From: Candidatus Eisenbergiella pullistercoris | Lineage (GTDB): Bacteria > Bacillota > Clostridia > Lachnospirales > Lachnospiraceae | Length of the DNA stretch: 52,684 nucleotides | Direction of reading: 5' to 3' | NCBI GenBank assembly: GCA_019115665.1 | Contig: DXDD01000041.1 | Coordinates: forward strand, 1-52,684 | Part shown: positions 42,319-50,654 of the stretch, piece by piece | How the letters are laid out: the number at the start of each line of letters is the position of its first letter | Numbering within the stretch: position 1 is the stretch's first letter | The notes under the pieces: generated by a model | What the model was told of the DNA's origin: nothing | Seen by the model: only the letters and a program-made list of their open reading frames with translations | The model's database searches: none | Position numbers and translations under genes: made by a program

Positions 42319-42821
42319 GATCCCTGCCTCCCTTCCGCGCCTCCCGCGTTTTTCCTTCTTCCCGAAAAGAAGGTCCTCCGTGTCCAGTTCACCAGAGCGC
42401 GAAAGGCTCTGACCAGAAGCTTCAGAAGCTGCCAGAGCGCGATCCAGCACAGGATGCACGCCCCTGTCACAAACAGATTTGCTCCCAGGACGGCCATTCC
42501 GCTGGCAGGCGCCTGAAAAAGCAGAACTGCGCCAAAGCCGACTCCGGCCAGCGCCGCGATCTGCAGCGCTGCCAGGCACATCAATCCCGCAAGTACGCAC
42601 ACGCCCAGGCCGAAAACCCCGCCCGCCACACACATCACGGCGGCAAGCGCCGCTCCCGCCACGCACAGCGCCACAACGAGAACGCCTCCCGCCACGCACA
42701 GCGAGATCGGGATCAGGACCGGCAGCGCGCACAGAAGCAGAACCGCCAGCGCCGCGATCTTCCAGATCCTTCCTTTTCCGCCGTTTTCCGGATACGGCGG
42801 CGGCTGCATATTCTGATTCAT
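42315..42821 (-). CDS. membrane protein paired with DUF4097
   Basis: 168 residues. After a Pro-rich start (MNQNMQPPPYPENGGKG) there are four or so long hydrophobic segments rich in Val, Ala, Gly and Cys (WKIAALAVLLLCALPVL; LCVAGGVLVVALCVAGAALA; VMCVAGGVFGLGVCVLAGLM; a C-terminal one), then a basic tail. The short VAGG repeats are unusual. In many Firmicutes DUF4097 is preceded by a DUF1700 protein with an extra N-terminal helical domain; that domain is absent here, so I only note similarity of place. The start at 42821 follows GGAGGGAATG. Confidence 0.7.
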   Translation of the reverse strand: MNQNMQPPPYPENGGKGRIWKIAALAVLLLCALPVLIPISLCVAGGVLVVALCVAGAALAAVMCVAGGVFGLGVCVLAGLMCLAALQIAALAGVGFGAVLLFQAPASGMAVLGANLFVTGACILCWIALWQLLKLLVRAFRALVNWTRRTFFSGRRKNAGGAEGRQGS

Positions 42822-42943
42822 TTCATTCCCTCCATTTCCTGATTTCTGATTCTGAACACAGAATAGGCGAAAGGAATGAAAATCAACAGCAGATTTCAAT
42901 AAACAATTTCATAACAGATTCTTAAAATTTTCGGAACATACCG

Positions 42944-42983
42944 AAAAAAAGTCCCGCAGGACCTCTTCGATCCCGCAGGACTT
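42944..42983 (-). terminator. rpsF-ssb-rpsR operon terminator
   Basis: Minus strand AAGTCCTGCGGGA pairs with TCCTGCGGGACTT, followed by a run of Ts. It lies 9 bases after the rpsR stop. Confidence 0.92.
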
Positions 42984-42992
42984 CTGCACTTC

Positions 42993-43256
42993 TTATTCCG
43001 CTACGTAGGGCATCAGGGCAAGGTGTCTTGCGCGCTTGATCGCCACAGTCAGGGCTCTCTGGTGCTTCGCGCAGTTTCCGGTGATCCTTCTGGGAAGGAT
43101 CTTTCCTCTCTCGGAAACGTACCTCTTCAGCTTGTTGACATCCTTGTAATCAATCACATTATCTTTTCCGCAGAATACGCAGACTTTCTTTCTTCTGCGA
43201 ACGCCGCCTCTTCTCTTGGCCGGTGCATCAGGTCTTTCCGCTTTATTAAAAGCCAT
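42993..43256 (-). CDS. rpsR: 30S ribosomal protein S18
   Basis: 87 residues. Signature [24 protein letters not shown] and [17 protein letters not shown]. An N-terminal CVFCGKD motif, with a further Cys-His pair in NCAKH, suggests the zinc-binding (C+) form. Basic N-terminus [11 protein letters not shown]. The ATG at 43256 follows AGGAGG; an in-frame ATG at 43313 precedes that site. Partner of S6; both genes are in one operon. Confidence 0.97.
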   Translation of the reverse strand: MAFNKAERPDAPAKRRGGVRRRKKVCVFCGKDNVIDYKDVNKLKRYVSERGKILPRRITGNCAKHQRALTVAIKRARHLALMPYVAE

Positions 43257-43318
43257 AATCTTGCCTCCTGTCTGAAAACCTCTCCAGTGCGGATTCAGCC
43301 GCACTGCTTTCATGATCC

Positions 43319-43768
43319 TTAATTAAACGGCAGTTCCTCGTCGATCCCGTCCGGGATGTTCATGAAACCGTCGCCGGGCGCGCTGGGCTCGGGTCTGGAT
43401 ACCGGCATGGAATAACCCCCGTCGCTGTTCCCTGCCGCTGCGTTCTTGCTCTCCGCAAACTCCTGATCCTCCACGACCACCTCGGTGGTGTAGACCTTTA
43501 CGCCTTCCCTGTTCACATAGCTGCCCGTCTGAATTCTTCCCGTAAGAGCGATCTTGGTGCCCTTGCGCAGATATTTCTCAGCGAACTCTCCGCTTCTTCC
43601 GAAAGCCACGCAGCTGATGAAATCAGCCGTCTGTCCGTCGCTGCTGTTGCGGGAAAATCTTCTGTCCACCGCAAGCGTATATCTGGCGATCGCCGTGGAA
43701 TTTTCTCCCTGTGAGTATCTCACCTCGGGATCTCTGGTCAGACGTCCCATAAGAATGACTTTATTCAT
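43319..43768 (-). CDS. ssb: single-stranded DNA-binding protein
   Basis: 149 residues. The OB fold spans residues 1-105: [39 protein letters not shown] and [12 protein letters not shown] short linker ends in the acidic tip [10 protein letters not shown], the tail that recruits repair and replication proteins. The ATG has AGGAGG upstream. It sits between rpsF (33 bases) and rpsR (62 bases), the standard Firmicute operon. Confidence 0.98.
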   Translation of the reverse strand: MNKVILMGRLTRDPEVRYSQGENSTAIARYTLAVDRRFSRNSSDGQTADFISCVAFGRSGEFAEKYLRKGTKIALTGRIQTGSYVNREGVKVYTTEVVVEDQEFAESKNAAAGNSDGGYSMPVSRPEPSAPGDGFMNIPDGIDEELPFN

Positions 43769-43801
43769 ATTCCCTCCTGTAACGAGAAAAGCATGAACCG
43801 A

Positions 43802-44089
43802 TTAAGCCTCACGCTTTACAACTAAATATCTCATTACGTTGTCCATGATGCGCACACGGCTCTCGATCTCAGCGGGAACAGAAGTCTCTGCATCGAACTG
43901 GATGAAATAGTAGAAGCCCTCTCTCATCTTCTGGATCTCGTAGGCCAGCCTCTTCTTTCCCCAGTCGTCCACGTTCGTGATCGTGCCGCCGAATCTTTCG
44001 ATCAGAGCCTTGCATTTGTCAACGACAGCAGTTCTCTCATCGTCTTCGATCTTCGCATTCACAACAAGCGCTAATTCGTATTTGCTCAT
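43802..44089 (-). CDS. rpsF: 30S ribosomal protein S6
   Basis: 95 residues with MSKYELALVVNAKIEDDERTA, WGKKRLAYEIQKMREGFYYF and RIMDNVMRYLVVKRE, covering the whole family. It forms a complex with S18 on 16S rRNA. The ATG has AAAAGGAGG upstream. First gene of rpsF-ssb-rpsR, with a promoter at 44154-44182. In other bacteria the S6-S18 pair represses its own leader; I could not confirm that RNA motif here. Confidence 0.98.
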   Translation of the reverse strand: MSKYELALVVNAKIEDDERTAVVDKCKALIERFGGTITNVDDWGKKRLAYEIQKMREGFYYFIQFDAETSVPAEIESRVRIMDNVMRYLVVKREA

Positions 44090-44138
44090 AGTTACCTCCT
44101 TTTGGTCTCTGGCCCCTTTTTCAGGAGCAAGGATTTAT

Positions 44139-44182
44139 ATATCACGGACTGATATTTTACCATATGGATCCGGTGATTTCAA
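44139..44182 (-). promoter_or_regulatory. rpsF operon promoter with dyad
   Basis: Minus strand TTGAAA (44177-44182), 17-base spacer, TAAAAT (44154-44159). A dyad ATATCA-CGGAC-TGATAT (44139-44155) overlaps the -10 end and start region. The -35 lies in the last codons of the DUF951 gene. Confidence 0.8.
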
Positions 44183-44361
44183 GCTTTTTCACGAATTTGC
44201 CGGACATTTTTTTCCACAAGCTTCCTGGGCACCATGATCTGATGTCCGCACCCCAGGCATTTCAGGCGGAAATCCGCTCCCGTCCGCAGGACCTCCCATT
44301 CCATGCTTCCGCAGGGGTGTTTTTTCTTCAGCCTGATAATATTTCCAACCTCGATCTCCAT
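44179..44361 (-). CDS. DUF951-domain protein
   Basis: 60 residues; small soluble protein conserved in Firmicutes. It shows MEIEVGNIIRLKKKHPCGSMEWEV, a conserved HPCG, and CLGCGHQIMVPR with a CXXC, together a likely single zinc site. Function is unknown, but it usually sits near rpsF, as here. The ATG has GGAGGTAAG upstream. It is 15 bases after the sirtuin gene in the same direction. Confidence 0.9.
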   Translation of the reverse strand: MEIEVGNIIRLKKKHPCGSMEWEVLRTGADFRLKCLGCGHQIMVPRKLVEKNVRQIREKA

Positions 44362-44376
44362 GCTTACCTCCGGTAT

Positions 44377-45093
44377 TTAAAGCTGTGAAAAAATCTCGCC
44401 GATGCTCCCCTGAACCACAAGATCCGCCTGGGCGTCTCTGGCCGTAGGCGTCCGGTTGACCAGGATCAGCCTGCTGCCCCGGTAATAATCGATCAGGCCC
44501 GCCGCAGGATAGACCACCAGAGAGGTCCCGCCGACGATGAGGACATCCGCTTCCATAATCGCTCTGACCGAGCGGTTCAGGATCCCGCTGTCCAGCCCTT
44601 CTTCATAGAGCACCACATCCGGCTTGATCCTGCCGCCGCAGCTGCACCGGGGAATCCCTTCCGAGCCCAGGATATATTCCGCATCATAAAACTTATGGCA
44701 GCGCTCGCAGTAATTGCGCAGGACGCTTCCATGAAGCTCCAGCACATTTCTGCTTCCCGCCTTCTGATGCAGGCCGTCGATATTCTGCGTGATCACCGCC
44801 TTCAGCTTTCCCTCCTGTTCCCACCGGGCAAGCGTTCTGTGCGCGGCGTTCGGCTGCGCGTCCAGATAAAGCATCTTGTCGCGGTAGAAGCGGAAAAACT
44901 CCTCCGGCCTTTCCCGGTAAAAGGTATGGCTGAGGATCGTTTCCGGCGGCCAGGCATACTTCTGGTGATACAGCCCGCCCACGCTTCGAAAATCCGGGAT
45001 CCCGCTTTCCGTGGACACTCCTGCGCCTCCGAAAAAGACGATATTGTCCGACTGGTCGATCCATTCCTTCATCTTCTGCAGATTCTTATCCAA
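44377..45093 (-). CDS. sirtuin NAD-dependent protein deacylase
   Basis: 238 residues. The NAD pocket is GGAGVSTESGIPDFRS (20-35) and TQNIDGLH; the catalytic His lies in LELHGSV; four cysteines (CERCHKF... and CSCGG) bind structural zinc. GGTSLVVYPAAG and NRTPT complete the Rossmann part. It removes acyl groups from lysines of metabolic enzymes. The start is TTG at 45093, with GGAAAGGCGG upstream; an ATG seven codons inside is possible. It lies between the hemerythrin gene (53 bases upstream) and DUF951. Confidence 0.94.
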   Translation of the reverse strand: MDKNLQKMKEWIDQSDNIVFFGGAGVSTESGIPDFRSVGGLYHQKYAWPPETILSHTFYRERPEEFFRFYRDKMLYLDAQPNAAHRTLARWEQEGKLKAVITQNIDGLHQKAGSRNVLELHGSVLRNYCERCHKFYDAEYILGSEGIPRCSCGGRIKPDVVLYEEGLDSGILNRSVRAIMEADVLIVGGTSLVVYPAAGLIDYYRGSRLILVNRTPTARDAQADLVVQGSIGEIFSQL

Positions 45094-45146
45094 TTCTTCC
45101 GCCTTCCTTTCCCCGGACCCGCGCCGCGCCCGGCGCGTTCCTCTTT

Positions 45147-45587
45147 TTATACCTCCTCCGGAAGCATCCCGTTCTTCCGCTCGAAATCCACATATTTCCG
45201 GTCTTCATGGGTGATATGAACCTTCCACCATTCCTGAAGGTACTCAAACACCTCTCCCAGCATGTCGTCCTGCGTTGCCAGGGACAGCTCCGGCACCCTT
45301 GCAATAAAGCCGCGGATCTTTTCCCGGAAGGCCTCGTGCTGCCCGATATGCTCCTTCCTTCCGTCGAAGCCGATCCGTTCCATGAACTCCTCTTCCTCCG
45401 CGAAATGCACCACCGTATAATATTCCAGTCCCTCCAGGATCTTACGGATATCGTCGGCCTTAAAAAGCATGTTTTCATCTGCGAAAAGCTCATGTGCCCG
45501 CCAGGTATAATCCAGCATTTTCGCATGCTGCTGATCGATCCTGTCATTTCCCGTGCGATATTCGTCACTGATCTCGTAATGTTTCAT
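45147..45587 (-). CDS. bacteriohemerythrin
   Basis: 146 residues. The non-heme di-iron, O2-binding helical bundle is shown by RIDQQHAKML, YTVVHFAEEEEFM, HIGQHEAFREKI and WWKVHITHEDRKYVDF, giving the HXXXE, HXXXH and HXXXXD ligand set. It has no extra signalling domain, so a soluble O2 scavenger, carrier or sensor is likely. This would help an anaerobe with O2-sensitive enzymes such as PFL, but there is no direct link. It has an AGAGGG site close to the ATG. Upstream of the sirtuin gene. Confidence 0.93.
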   Translation of the reverse strand: MKHYEISDEYRTGNDRIDQQHAKMLDYTWRAHELFADENMLFKADDIRKILEGLEYYTVVHFAEEEEFMERIGFDGRKEHIGQHEAFREKIRGFIARVPELSLATQDDMLGEVFEYLQEWWKVHITHEDRKYVDFERKNGMLPEEV

Positions 45588-45775
45588 TCCCTCTGCAACC
45601 CCACTTCCTTTTCTCTGTATTTTCCGGTCCCGGCGGATTTCCCCACATCTCCGCTTTGTGAGCCAAGTATACCATATTTTTTATGGTTTGGATACCGGAA
45701 ATCAGGGAACCGAAACGCCTTTCCGGCATATTCTGAGAAGTAACCGCTCCCGTATTTTGCAGGGGAGGATCCCGC

Positions 45776-46525
45776 ATGCATGCCATACGTCTCCTGATCG
45801 CAGGGAGGGCATCCCTGACACAGAATTACCGGAACGCCTTTTCCGGACTCGGCGCCGTCTGCCGGACGCTTCCCGATGAACAAAACGAAAACAGCCTGGC
45901 TGAAACGCTTTCCGAAGGCTGCGCTTTTCCCTCCCCCGGTCTGCCTTCCGATCCGGCCGAAGCCTTCGGCGGTCTTATCCTGCCCGGCGGCGGAGACATT
46001 GATCCTGCTCTTTTTCATGCGGAAAATCAGGGCTCGCGCGCCGTTGATCCCGTTCTGGACCGGCTCCAGCTTCTTCTTCTGGAAAGCTTTCTGAAAAAGG
46101 GACGGCCCGTTCTCGGCATCTGCAAGGGCATGCAGCTCATCAATGTCTGTCTTGGGGGCGGCATCATCCAGGATCTTCCCACCGCCCGCAGCCATGCATA
46201 CGTCGGAAGAGATCAGATCCATCCCTCCTTCGCGCAAAAAGGAAGCATCCTCCATTCTCTGTATGGAGAAAGCTTCCCTGTCAACAGCGCCCATCATCAG
46301 GGCATATCGGAACCGGGCGAAGGACTGACCGTCATCCAGCGCGCGCCGGACGGCGTGGCGGAGGCGGTCGTCCACAGACGCCTCCCTCTGATCGGCGTAC
46401 AGTGGCATCCAGAGCGCATGTGCTTTTCTCACAGACGGCCGGATACCCCGGACGGCAGCCTCCTTCTTTCCTATTTTCTCTCCCTGGTTCCGATCACCTC
46501 CGACCAGTCTGAGATGCCGATATAA
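45776..46525 (+). CDS. C26-type gamma-glutamyl hydrolase / GABA-hydrolase-like protein
   Basis: 249 residues of class I glutamine amidotransferase fold. The nucleophile Cys is in GICKGMQLINVCLGGGIIQD, and the His-Glu pair in GVQWHPERM; LPGGGDIDPALF and INSAHHQG-like NSAHHQGISEPG also match the PuuD/peptidase C26 family. It should cut gamma-glutamyl bonds of small amides such as gamma-Glu-GABA. The ATG follows AGGGGAGG. Its last 55 bases overlap the last 55 of the convergent DUF5722-like gene. Confidence 0.88.
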   Translation: MHAIRLLIAGRASLTQNYRNAFSGLGAVCRTLPDEQNENSLAETLSEGCAFPSPGLPSDPAEAFGGLILPGGGDIDPALFHAENQGSRAVDPVLDRLQLLLLESFLKKGRPVLGICKGMQLINVCLGGGIIQDLPTARSHAYVGRDQIHPSFAQKGSILHSLYGESFPVNSAHHQGISEPGEGLTVIQRAPDGVAEAVVHRRLPLIGVQWHPERMCFSHRRPDTPDGSLLLSYFLSLVPITSDQSEMPI

Positions 46526-48261
46526 TCCAGCGCGAACTGCGTATATTCCTCCGCCTGATCCGTATCAATATATTTGAAAACCTCATAGATCATCTTTCTC
46601 CGCCCGTTCTGATAGGAAAGCCCGAGCGCAAGCCCCTGGGAAACCTCCTCCGCCGCATCCGTTTCCCGGGAAAGGATCATGGCGTCGATATACGGATCAT
46701 TCTCCGCAATATAATAGGCATAGACAAAGGCCGCTGCCTGAGCGTCCTCCCCGTAGGCGGAGCTGAAGCCCATTTCGCTCAGAAGGAAGTGGCGCACCTG
46801 GCCGTCCGGATCCAGAAATTCCTCCTTCTGCAGATAATCCGTCACCACCTCGATGTTGTAAATGGTCACCACGGGGGTATCCTCCGTATCCTTTACCAGC
46901 CGTTCATCCTGTCCGGACATATCCCAGAACTTGGGCCAGGTCATGGGAATGGAATAGGGGTGATGCGCCATCCCCCAGCCGATATTTCCCTCTTTGGTGA
47001 TCTGCGCGTTGAATTCATCCAGAATATCCCGGGAATTATAGCTCTCTTCGCCTGTCAGCTCCCGATCCCACTGCTGATCCAGCGAAATATACACCCGCGC
47101 ATTCGCATTCACGCTTTTGATCACATTGTAGCAGATCCGGAAGGCCCTGACATATTCCCGCACATAGGTTTTCAGATCCACGTACTGCATATAATTCCAG
47201 AGGGAACGGACATTGATCTCATTTCCCACGATCCAGTTCATCACGATCCCGTGCTCCGTGTCCCGATAACGCTCCGCCAGAAAAGAGACCACAGCCGCAA
47301 GATACTCGCTTCCCTCTTCCTCCGCCGCGTTGAACGCATAATAATAGGCGTCTCCGTCCCTGGAAAGCGGATGGATCATCTGCGGCCAGTCCTCCGATCT
47401 GTCGTTCAGCAGAATCGCTGTGCTCACGATCCCCTTCGCCGTCAGCGTGCTGAAGGCATAATCGTACTCGCTCACCACCCTCCCGTTCAGCTCATACTCC
47501 TTCCCGTTATAGGTGTAGATGATGGTAGGATAATTCCTGTCCGTGGTGGGTCCAAGGAGCCTTGACAGCGGGATATTGTACACCGCATGCTTTACGCCGA
47601 GCTCATCCAGCTCCGTGGTTCCCAGCTTCTGGGAATCCACCAGCAGCCCCTTGATGGAATCCACTTCCGGAAAGGGCTCCGTATAATCCGCCAGGACCTC
47701 CGGATTGGTGATGTAATGCGGCGTACTCACGGCGATATACCTGCCGTCCCGCTTCACCGCCACCACAAATTTATCATACAGCCGGGAATCCTCTTCATAT
47801 CCCCGGATCTCCGCCGTCAGGGAAAACTCCCGCGCCAGATCCGTCTGCGCGATGGGCTCCCCGCCCGCCGGGATGGACTCCTCATACACCTCCAGCGCAA
47901 ACAGATAGAACCTGCCGTCGTCGCTCTCCGGCAGAAGCGGAGCCGTTCCGCTTACGGAAAACCTCTCTCCGTCCGAAAGCGCCTCACAGGAATCCACCCG
48001 GACCTGCGAAACCGCGCTCTCCACCTCGGTGAACCAGACGCCTTCCCCGGCCCTTCCCGTCGTCACTGCTTCCTGTGTTCCAAAAGCGGCCTCCGCCCCT
48101 TTTCCCCTGCCGTTTCCGCATCCTGCCATAAGGGCTGAAAGCAGAAAAAGGACGCAGACAACAAATGCCGCGCCGCCCAGGATGTGCCCCGTCTGATATC
48201 TGACTCTTCTTCCTTCCCCGTTTTCTTCAGGGACTTCCTCTGTATTTGAACTCGGTTTCAT
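46471..48261 (-). CDS. DUF5722-like exported protein, putative glycosidase fold
   Basis: 596 residues. After a charged start, one hydrophobic segment (about 28-46) is followed by a Cys in LMAGCGN that could be a lipobox, though the N-region is long. The rest is beta-sandwich then barrel-like: ELGVKHAVYNIPLSRLLG, MNWIVGNEINVRSLWNYM (an NE pair as in clan A glycosidases) and HFLLSEMGFSSAYGED (a second Glu). This matches my recollection of DUF5722; activity is not established. The chosen ATG at 48261 has AAAGGAAAC and GGGAG upstream; a GTG at 48339 is nearer the promoter and has no site. It overlaps the convergent C26 gene by 55 bases. Confidence 0.75.
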   Translation of the reverse strand: MKPSSNTEEVPEENGEGRRVRYQTGHILGGAAFVVCVLFLLSALMAGCGNGRGKGAEAAFGTQEAVTTGRAGEGVWFTEVESAVSQVRVDSCEALSDGERFSVSGTAPLLPESDDGRFYLFALEVYEESIPAGGEPIAQTDLAREFSLTAEIRGYEEDSRLYDKFVVAVKRDGRYIAVSTPHYITNPEVLADYTEPFPEVDSIKGLLVDSQKLGTTELDELGVKHAVYNIPLSRLLGPTTDRNYPTIIYTYNGKEYELNGRVVSEYDYAFSTLTAKGIVSTAILLNDRSEDWPQMIHPLSRDGDAYYYAFNAAEEEGSEYLAAVVSFLAERYRDTEHGIVMNWIVGNEINVRSLWNYMQYVDLKTYVREYVRAFRICYNVIKSVNANARVYISLDQQWDRELTGEESYNSRDILDEFNAQITKEGNIGWGMAHHPYSIPMTWPKFWDMSGQDERLVKDTEDTPVVTIYNIEVVTDYLQKEEFLDPDGQVRHFLLSEMGFSSAYGEDAQAAAFVYAYYIAENDPYIDAMILSRETDAAEEVSQGLALGLSYQNGRRKMIYEVFKYIDTDQAEEYTQFALDYIGISDWSEVIGTRERK

Positions 48262-48349
48262 TTCTCCCGCTGTTTCCTTTTCCCGCTGCAAAGACCGCCT
48301 GACGGCTGCCCAATAACTTTTTACAGAAATGTTACGCACTTTTCGGTAT

Positions 48350-48379
48350 ATTGTAACATATCCGCACCGTGCTTCACAA
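48350..48379 (-). promoter_or_regulatory. promoter of the DUF5722-like gene
   Basis: Minus strand TTGTGA (48374-48379), 18-base spacer, TACAAT (48350-48355) with an extended TGT. Confidence 0.68.
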
Positions 48380-48386
48380 TAGCTTC

Positions 48387-49286
48387 TTACGTAAAAACTT
48401 CGCGTTTTCCAAGATAGGTCTTATAGCTGGTGGGAGACATGCCGTATTCCTTCCTGAAATTCCTCAGAAAGGAAGAATAATCCGCAAAGCCGCACTGCCC
48501 CCACACCTCTCCCACGGCCTCCCCCTCCTGCAGCAGCTCGCAGCAGCGGATCAGCCTCTTATTGTTCAGATAGGCATGCACCGTGGTCCCGGTCAGCTCC
48601 TTGAAGCGGCGCAGAAAATAATACTTGCTCATATGCGCCTCCTCCGCCAGCTCATCCAGCGTGACCGGCTCCTGCATGTGCGCCTCGATGTAGGCGTTGA
48701 CCTTCTCTACCAGTTCATGATGCACCCGCAGCTTCTCTCCGGAGGCGAACGCCTCCTTTTCGCACAGCTCGTTCAGATACAGGAAAAAGAGCGTCAGCTG
48801 CGCCCTGTCATACAGCCGCTTCCCCTCCATCCCCTCCATATCCGGCACGTCCGTCATCGCCGTCCGCACCAGCATGCCGTGCAGGATCCCTTCATAGTAA
48901 AGGGGAAAATGATAGACCGCACCTTTTCCCCGTTCAAAGCACAGGCTCAGATCCCTTTCCCCTCCGGAAAGCCGGTCCAGCATCTGCCTGCTGATCCAAA
49001 GCACGATCCTCCTGGAACGGGCATGCTTCCCCTCCACATAATGATACTTGTGCATCACGTTTCTCCCGATCAGCAGGAAATCCCCTTTTTTCAGAAAATA
49101 GGTCACATTGTCCACCAGGCTGGAAAATTCCCCGTCCAGAATATAGATGATCTCATAAAAATCATGATAATGAAGCGCCGTCGCCCCCGCCGGCGCGCCG
49201 CGCTTCTCATAGATCTCAAAATCCTCCCGGATCATATACTGCCGTTCATCGTCCCCGCTCATGAAGCTGGTCCTGATCTCCGTCAT
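48387..49286 (-). CDS. AraC-family transcriptional regulator of the uxu genes (probable)
   Basis: 299 residues. The N-terminal cupin half has GATALHYHDFYEIIYILDGEF and LKKGDFLLIGRNVMHKY; the C-terminal pair of helix-turn-helix motifs includes VTLDELAEEAHMSKYYFLRRFKEL and GEVWGQCGFADYSSFLRNFRKEYGMSPTSYK. The cupin type binds a small sugar or acid. Divergent from uxuA by 182 bases, so it is most likely the hexuronate-responsive control gene. The ATG has GGGAGGGCGG upstream. Confidence 0.92.
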   Translation of the reverse strand: MTEIRTSFMSGDDERQYMIREDFEIYEKRGAPAGATALHYHDFYEIIYILDGEFSSLVDNVTYFLKKGDFLLIGRNVMHKYHYVEGKHARSRRIVLWISRQMLDRLSGGERDLSLCFERGKGAVYHFPLYYEGILHGMLVRTAMTDVPDMEGMEGKRLYDRAQLTLFFLYLNELCEKEAFASGEKLRVHHELVEKVNAYIEAHMQEPVTLDELAEEAHMSKYYFLRRFKELTGTTVHAYLNNKRLIRCCELLQEGEAVGEVWGQCGFADYSSFLRNFRKEYGMSPTSYKTYLGKREVFT

Positions 49287-49367
49287 ATCCGCCCTCCCGC
49301 ATCCGCTTCCGATTTCTTTCTCCCATCTTAGAGCAATTTTTGCCTGTTATCAAGCAAGAAATGGTAT

Positions 49368-49395
49368 TTGCAAGCATTTTTTATTTTTCTATAAT
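49368..49395 (+). promoter_or_regulatory. uxuA promoter
   Basis: TTGCAA (49368-49373) and TATAAT (49390-49395), 16-base spacer. Short CAAGCA repeats just upstream (49351-49356 and 49371-49376) are candidate regulator contacts. Confidence 0.7.
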
Positions 49396-49468
49396 GAAAC
49401 CATAAATGACAGAAAAAGGCTTCAATGAGCCGCAAGCCATATTTTTACAGAAAGAGAGGGACTTATTT

Positions 49469-50539
49469 ATGCAGATGACACTGAGATGGTACGGAAGCCG
49501 CTTCGACACCGTGACCCTGCAGCAGATCCGTCAGATCCCCGGCGTGACCGGCGTGATCTCCACCCTGTACGACACCGCGCCCGGGGACGTGTGGGAGCTT
49601 TCCGATATCCTTGCCCTGAAAAAAGAGATCGAGGACGCCGGACTGAGCCTTGCCGGCATCGAAAGCGTCAACGTCCACGACGCCATCAAGGCCGGGCTTC
49701 CCGACCGCGACAAGTATATCGACAACTACATCGCCACCCTGGAGAATCTGGGAAAAGCGGACATCCATCTGGTCTGCTACAACTTCATGCCCGTATTCGA
49801 CTGGACCAGAACCGAGCTGGCCCGCATACGCCCGGACGGCTCCACCGTGCTCGCCTACACCCAGGAGGCCGTGGATCAGCTGAATCCTGAGGAAATGTTT
49901 TCCTCCATCTCAGGCGACACCAACGGCACCATCATGCCCGGCTGGGAACCGGAACGCATGCAGCACATCAAAGAGCTGTTTGAAATGTACCGCAGCGTGG
50001 ACGACGAGGCGCTTTTTTCCAACCTGAAATATTTCCTGGAGCGCATCATGCCCGTCTGCGACAAATATGACATCAACATGGCCATTCATCCGGACGACCC
50101 CGCCTGGAGCGTATTCGGCCTTCCCCGCATCATCATCAACAAGGCCAACATCCTGCGCATGATGAAAATGGTGGACAATCCGCACAACGGCGTGACCTTC
50201 TGCTCCGGCTCCTACGGCACCAACCTGGAAAACGACCTGCCGGACATGATCCGCTCCCTGAAAGGAAGGATCCATTTTGCCCATGTGCGCAACCTGAAAT
50301 TCCATTCTCCCACCAACTTCGAGGAATCCGCCCACCTTTCTTCGGACGGAAGCTTCGATATGTATGAGATCATGCTCGCCCTTTACGACATCGGCTTTAC
50401 CGGCCCCATCCGGCCCGACCACGGCCGCATGATCTGGGGGGAGGTGGCCATGCCCGGCTACGGCCTCTATGACCGCGCTCTCGGCGCCGCGTATCTGAAC
50501 GGACTGTGGGAGGCCATTGAGAAATCCCACAGGAAATGA
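49469..50539 (+). CDS. uxuA: D-mannonate dehydratase
   Basis: Dehydrates D-mannonate to 2-keto-3-deoxygluconate in glucuronate breakdown. The 356-residue protein begins MQMTLRWYGSRFDTVTLQQIRQIPGV and has LAGIESVNVHDAIK, MAIHPDDPAWSVFGLPRII, VTFCSGSYG, HVRNLK and RPDHGRM, the conserved acids and histidines of the family metal site. The ATG at 49469 has AGAGAGGG upstream. uxuB follows 115 bases later in the same direction. Confidence 0.96.
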   Translation: MQMTLRWYGSRFDTVTLQQIRQIPGVTGVISTLYDTAPGDVWELSDILALKKEIEDAGLSLAGIESVNVHDAIKAGLPDRDKYIDNYIATLENLGKADIHLVCYNFMPVFDWTRTELARIRPDGSTVLAYTQEAVDQLNPEEMFSSISGDTNGTIMPGWEPERMQHIKELFEMYRSVDDEALFSNLKYFLERIMPVCDKYDINMAIHPDDPAWSVFGLPRIIINKANILRMMKMVDNPHNGVTFCSGSYGTNLENDLPDMIRSLKGRIHFAHVRNLKFHSPTNFEESAHLSSDGSFDMYEIMLALYDIGFTGPIRPDHGRMIWGEVAMPGYGLYDRALGAAYLNGLWEAIEKSHRK

Positions 50540-50601
50540 CCGCAGCCTGCAGTCAGATCGGCCTCATCAGGATGAAAAGCGGCTTCATCAGACCGCAGAT
50601 T

Positions 50602-50628
50602 GGCCCTGTCCGTACGCTCGACAGGGCC
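50602..50628 (+). promoter_or_regulatory. hairpin between uxuA and uxuB
   Basis: Perfect 9-bp stem GGCCCTGTC/GACAGGGCC with a 9-base loop, in the 115-base gap. No U-tract follows; the uxuB site AAAGGAG starts 10 bases after the stem. It may control relative expression or be an mRNA processing or stability element. Confidence 0.55.
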
Positions 50629-50654
50629 GTAAAAAGGAAAGGAGTGTAATCAGA

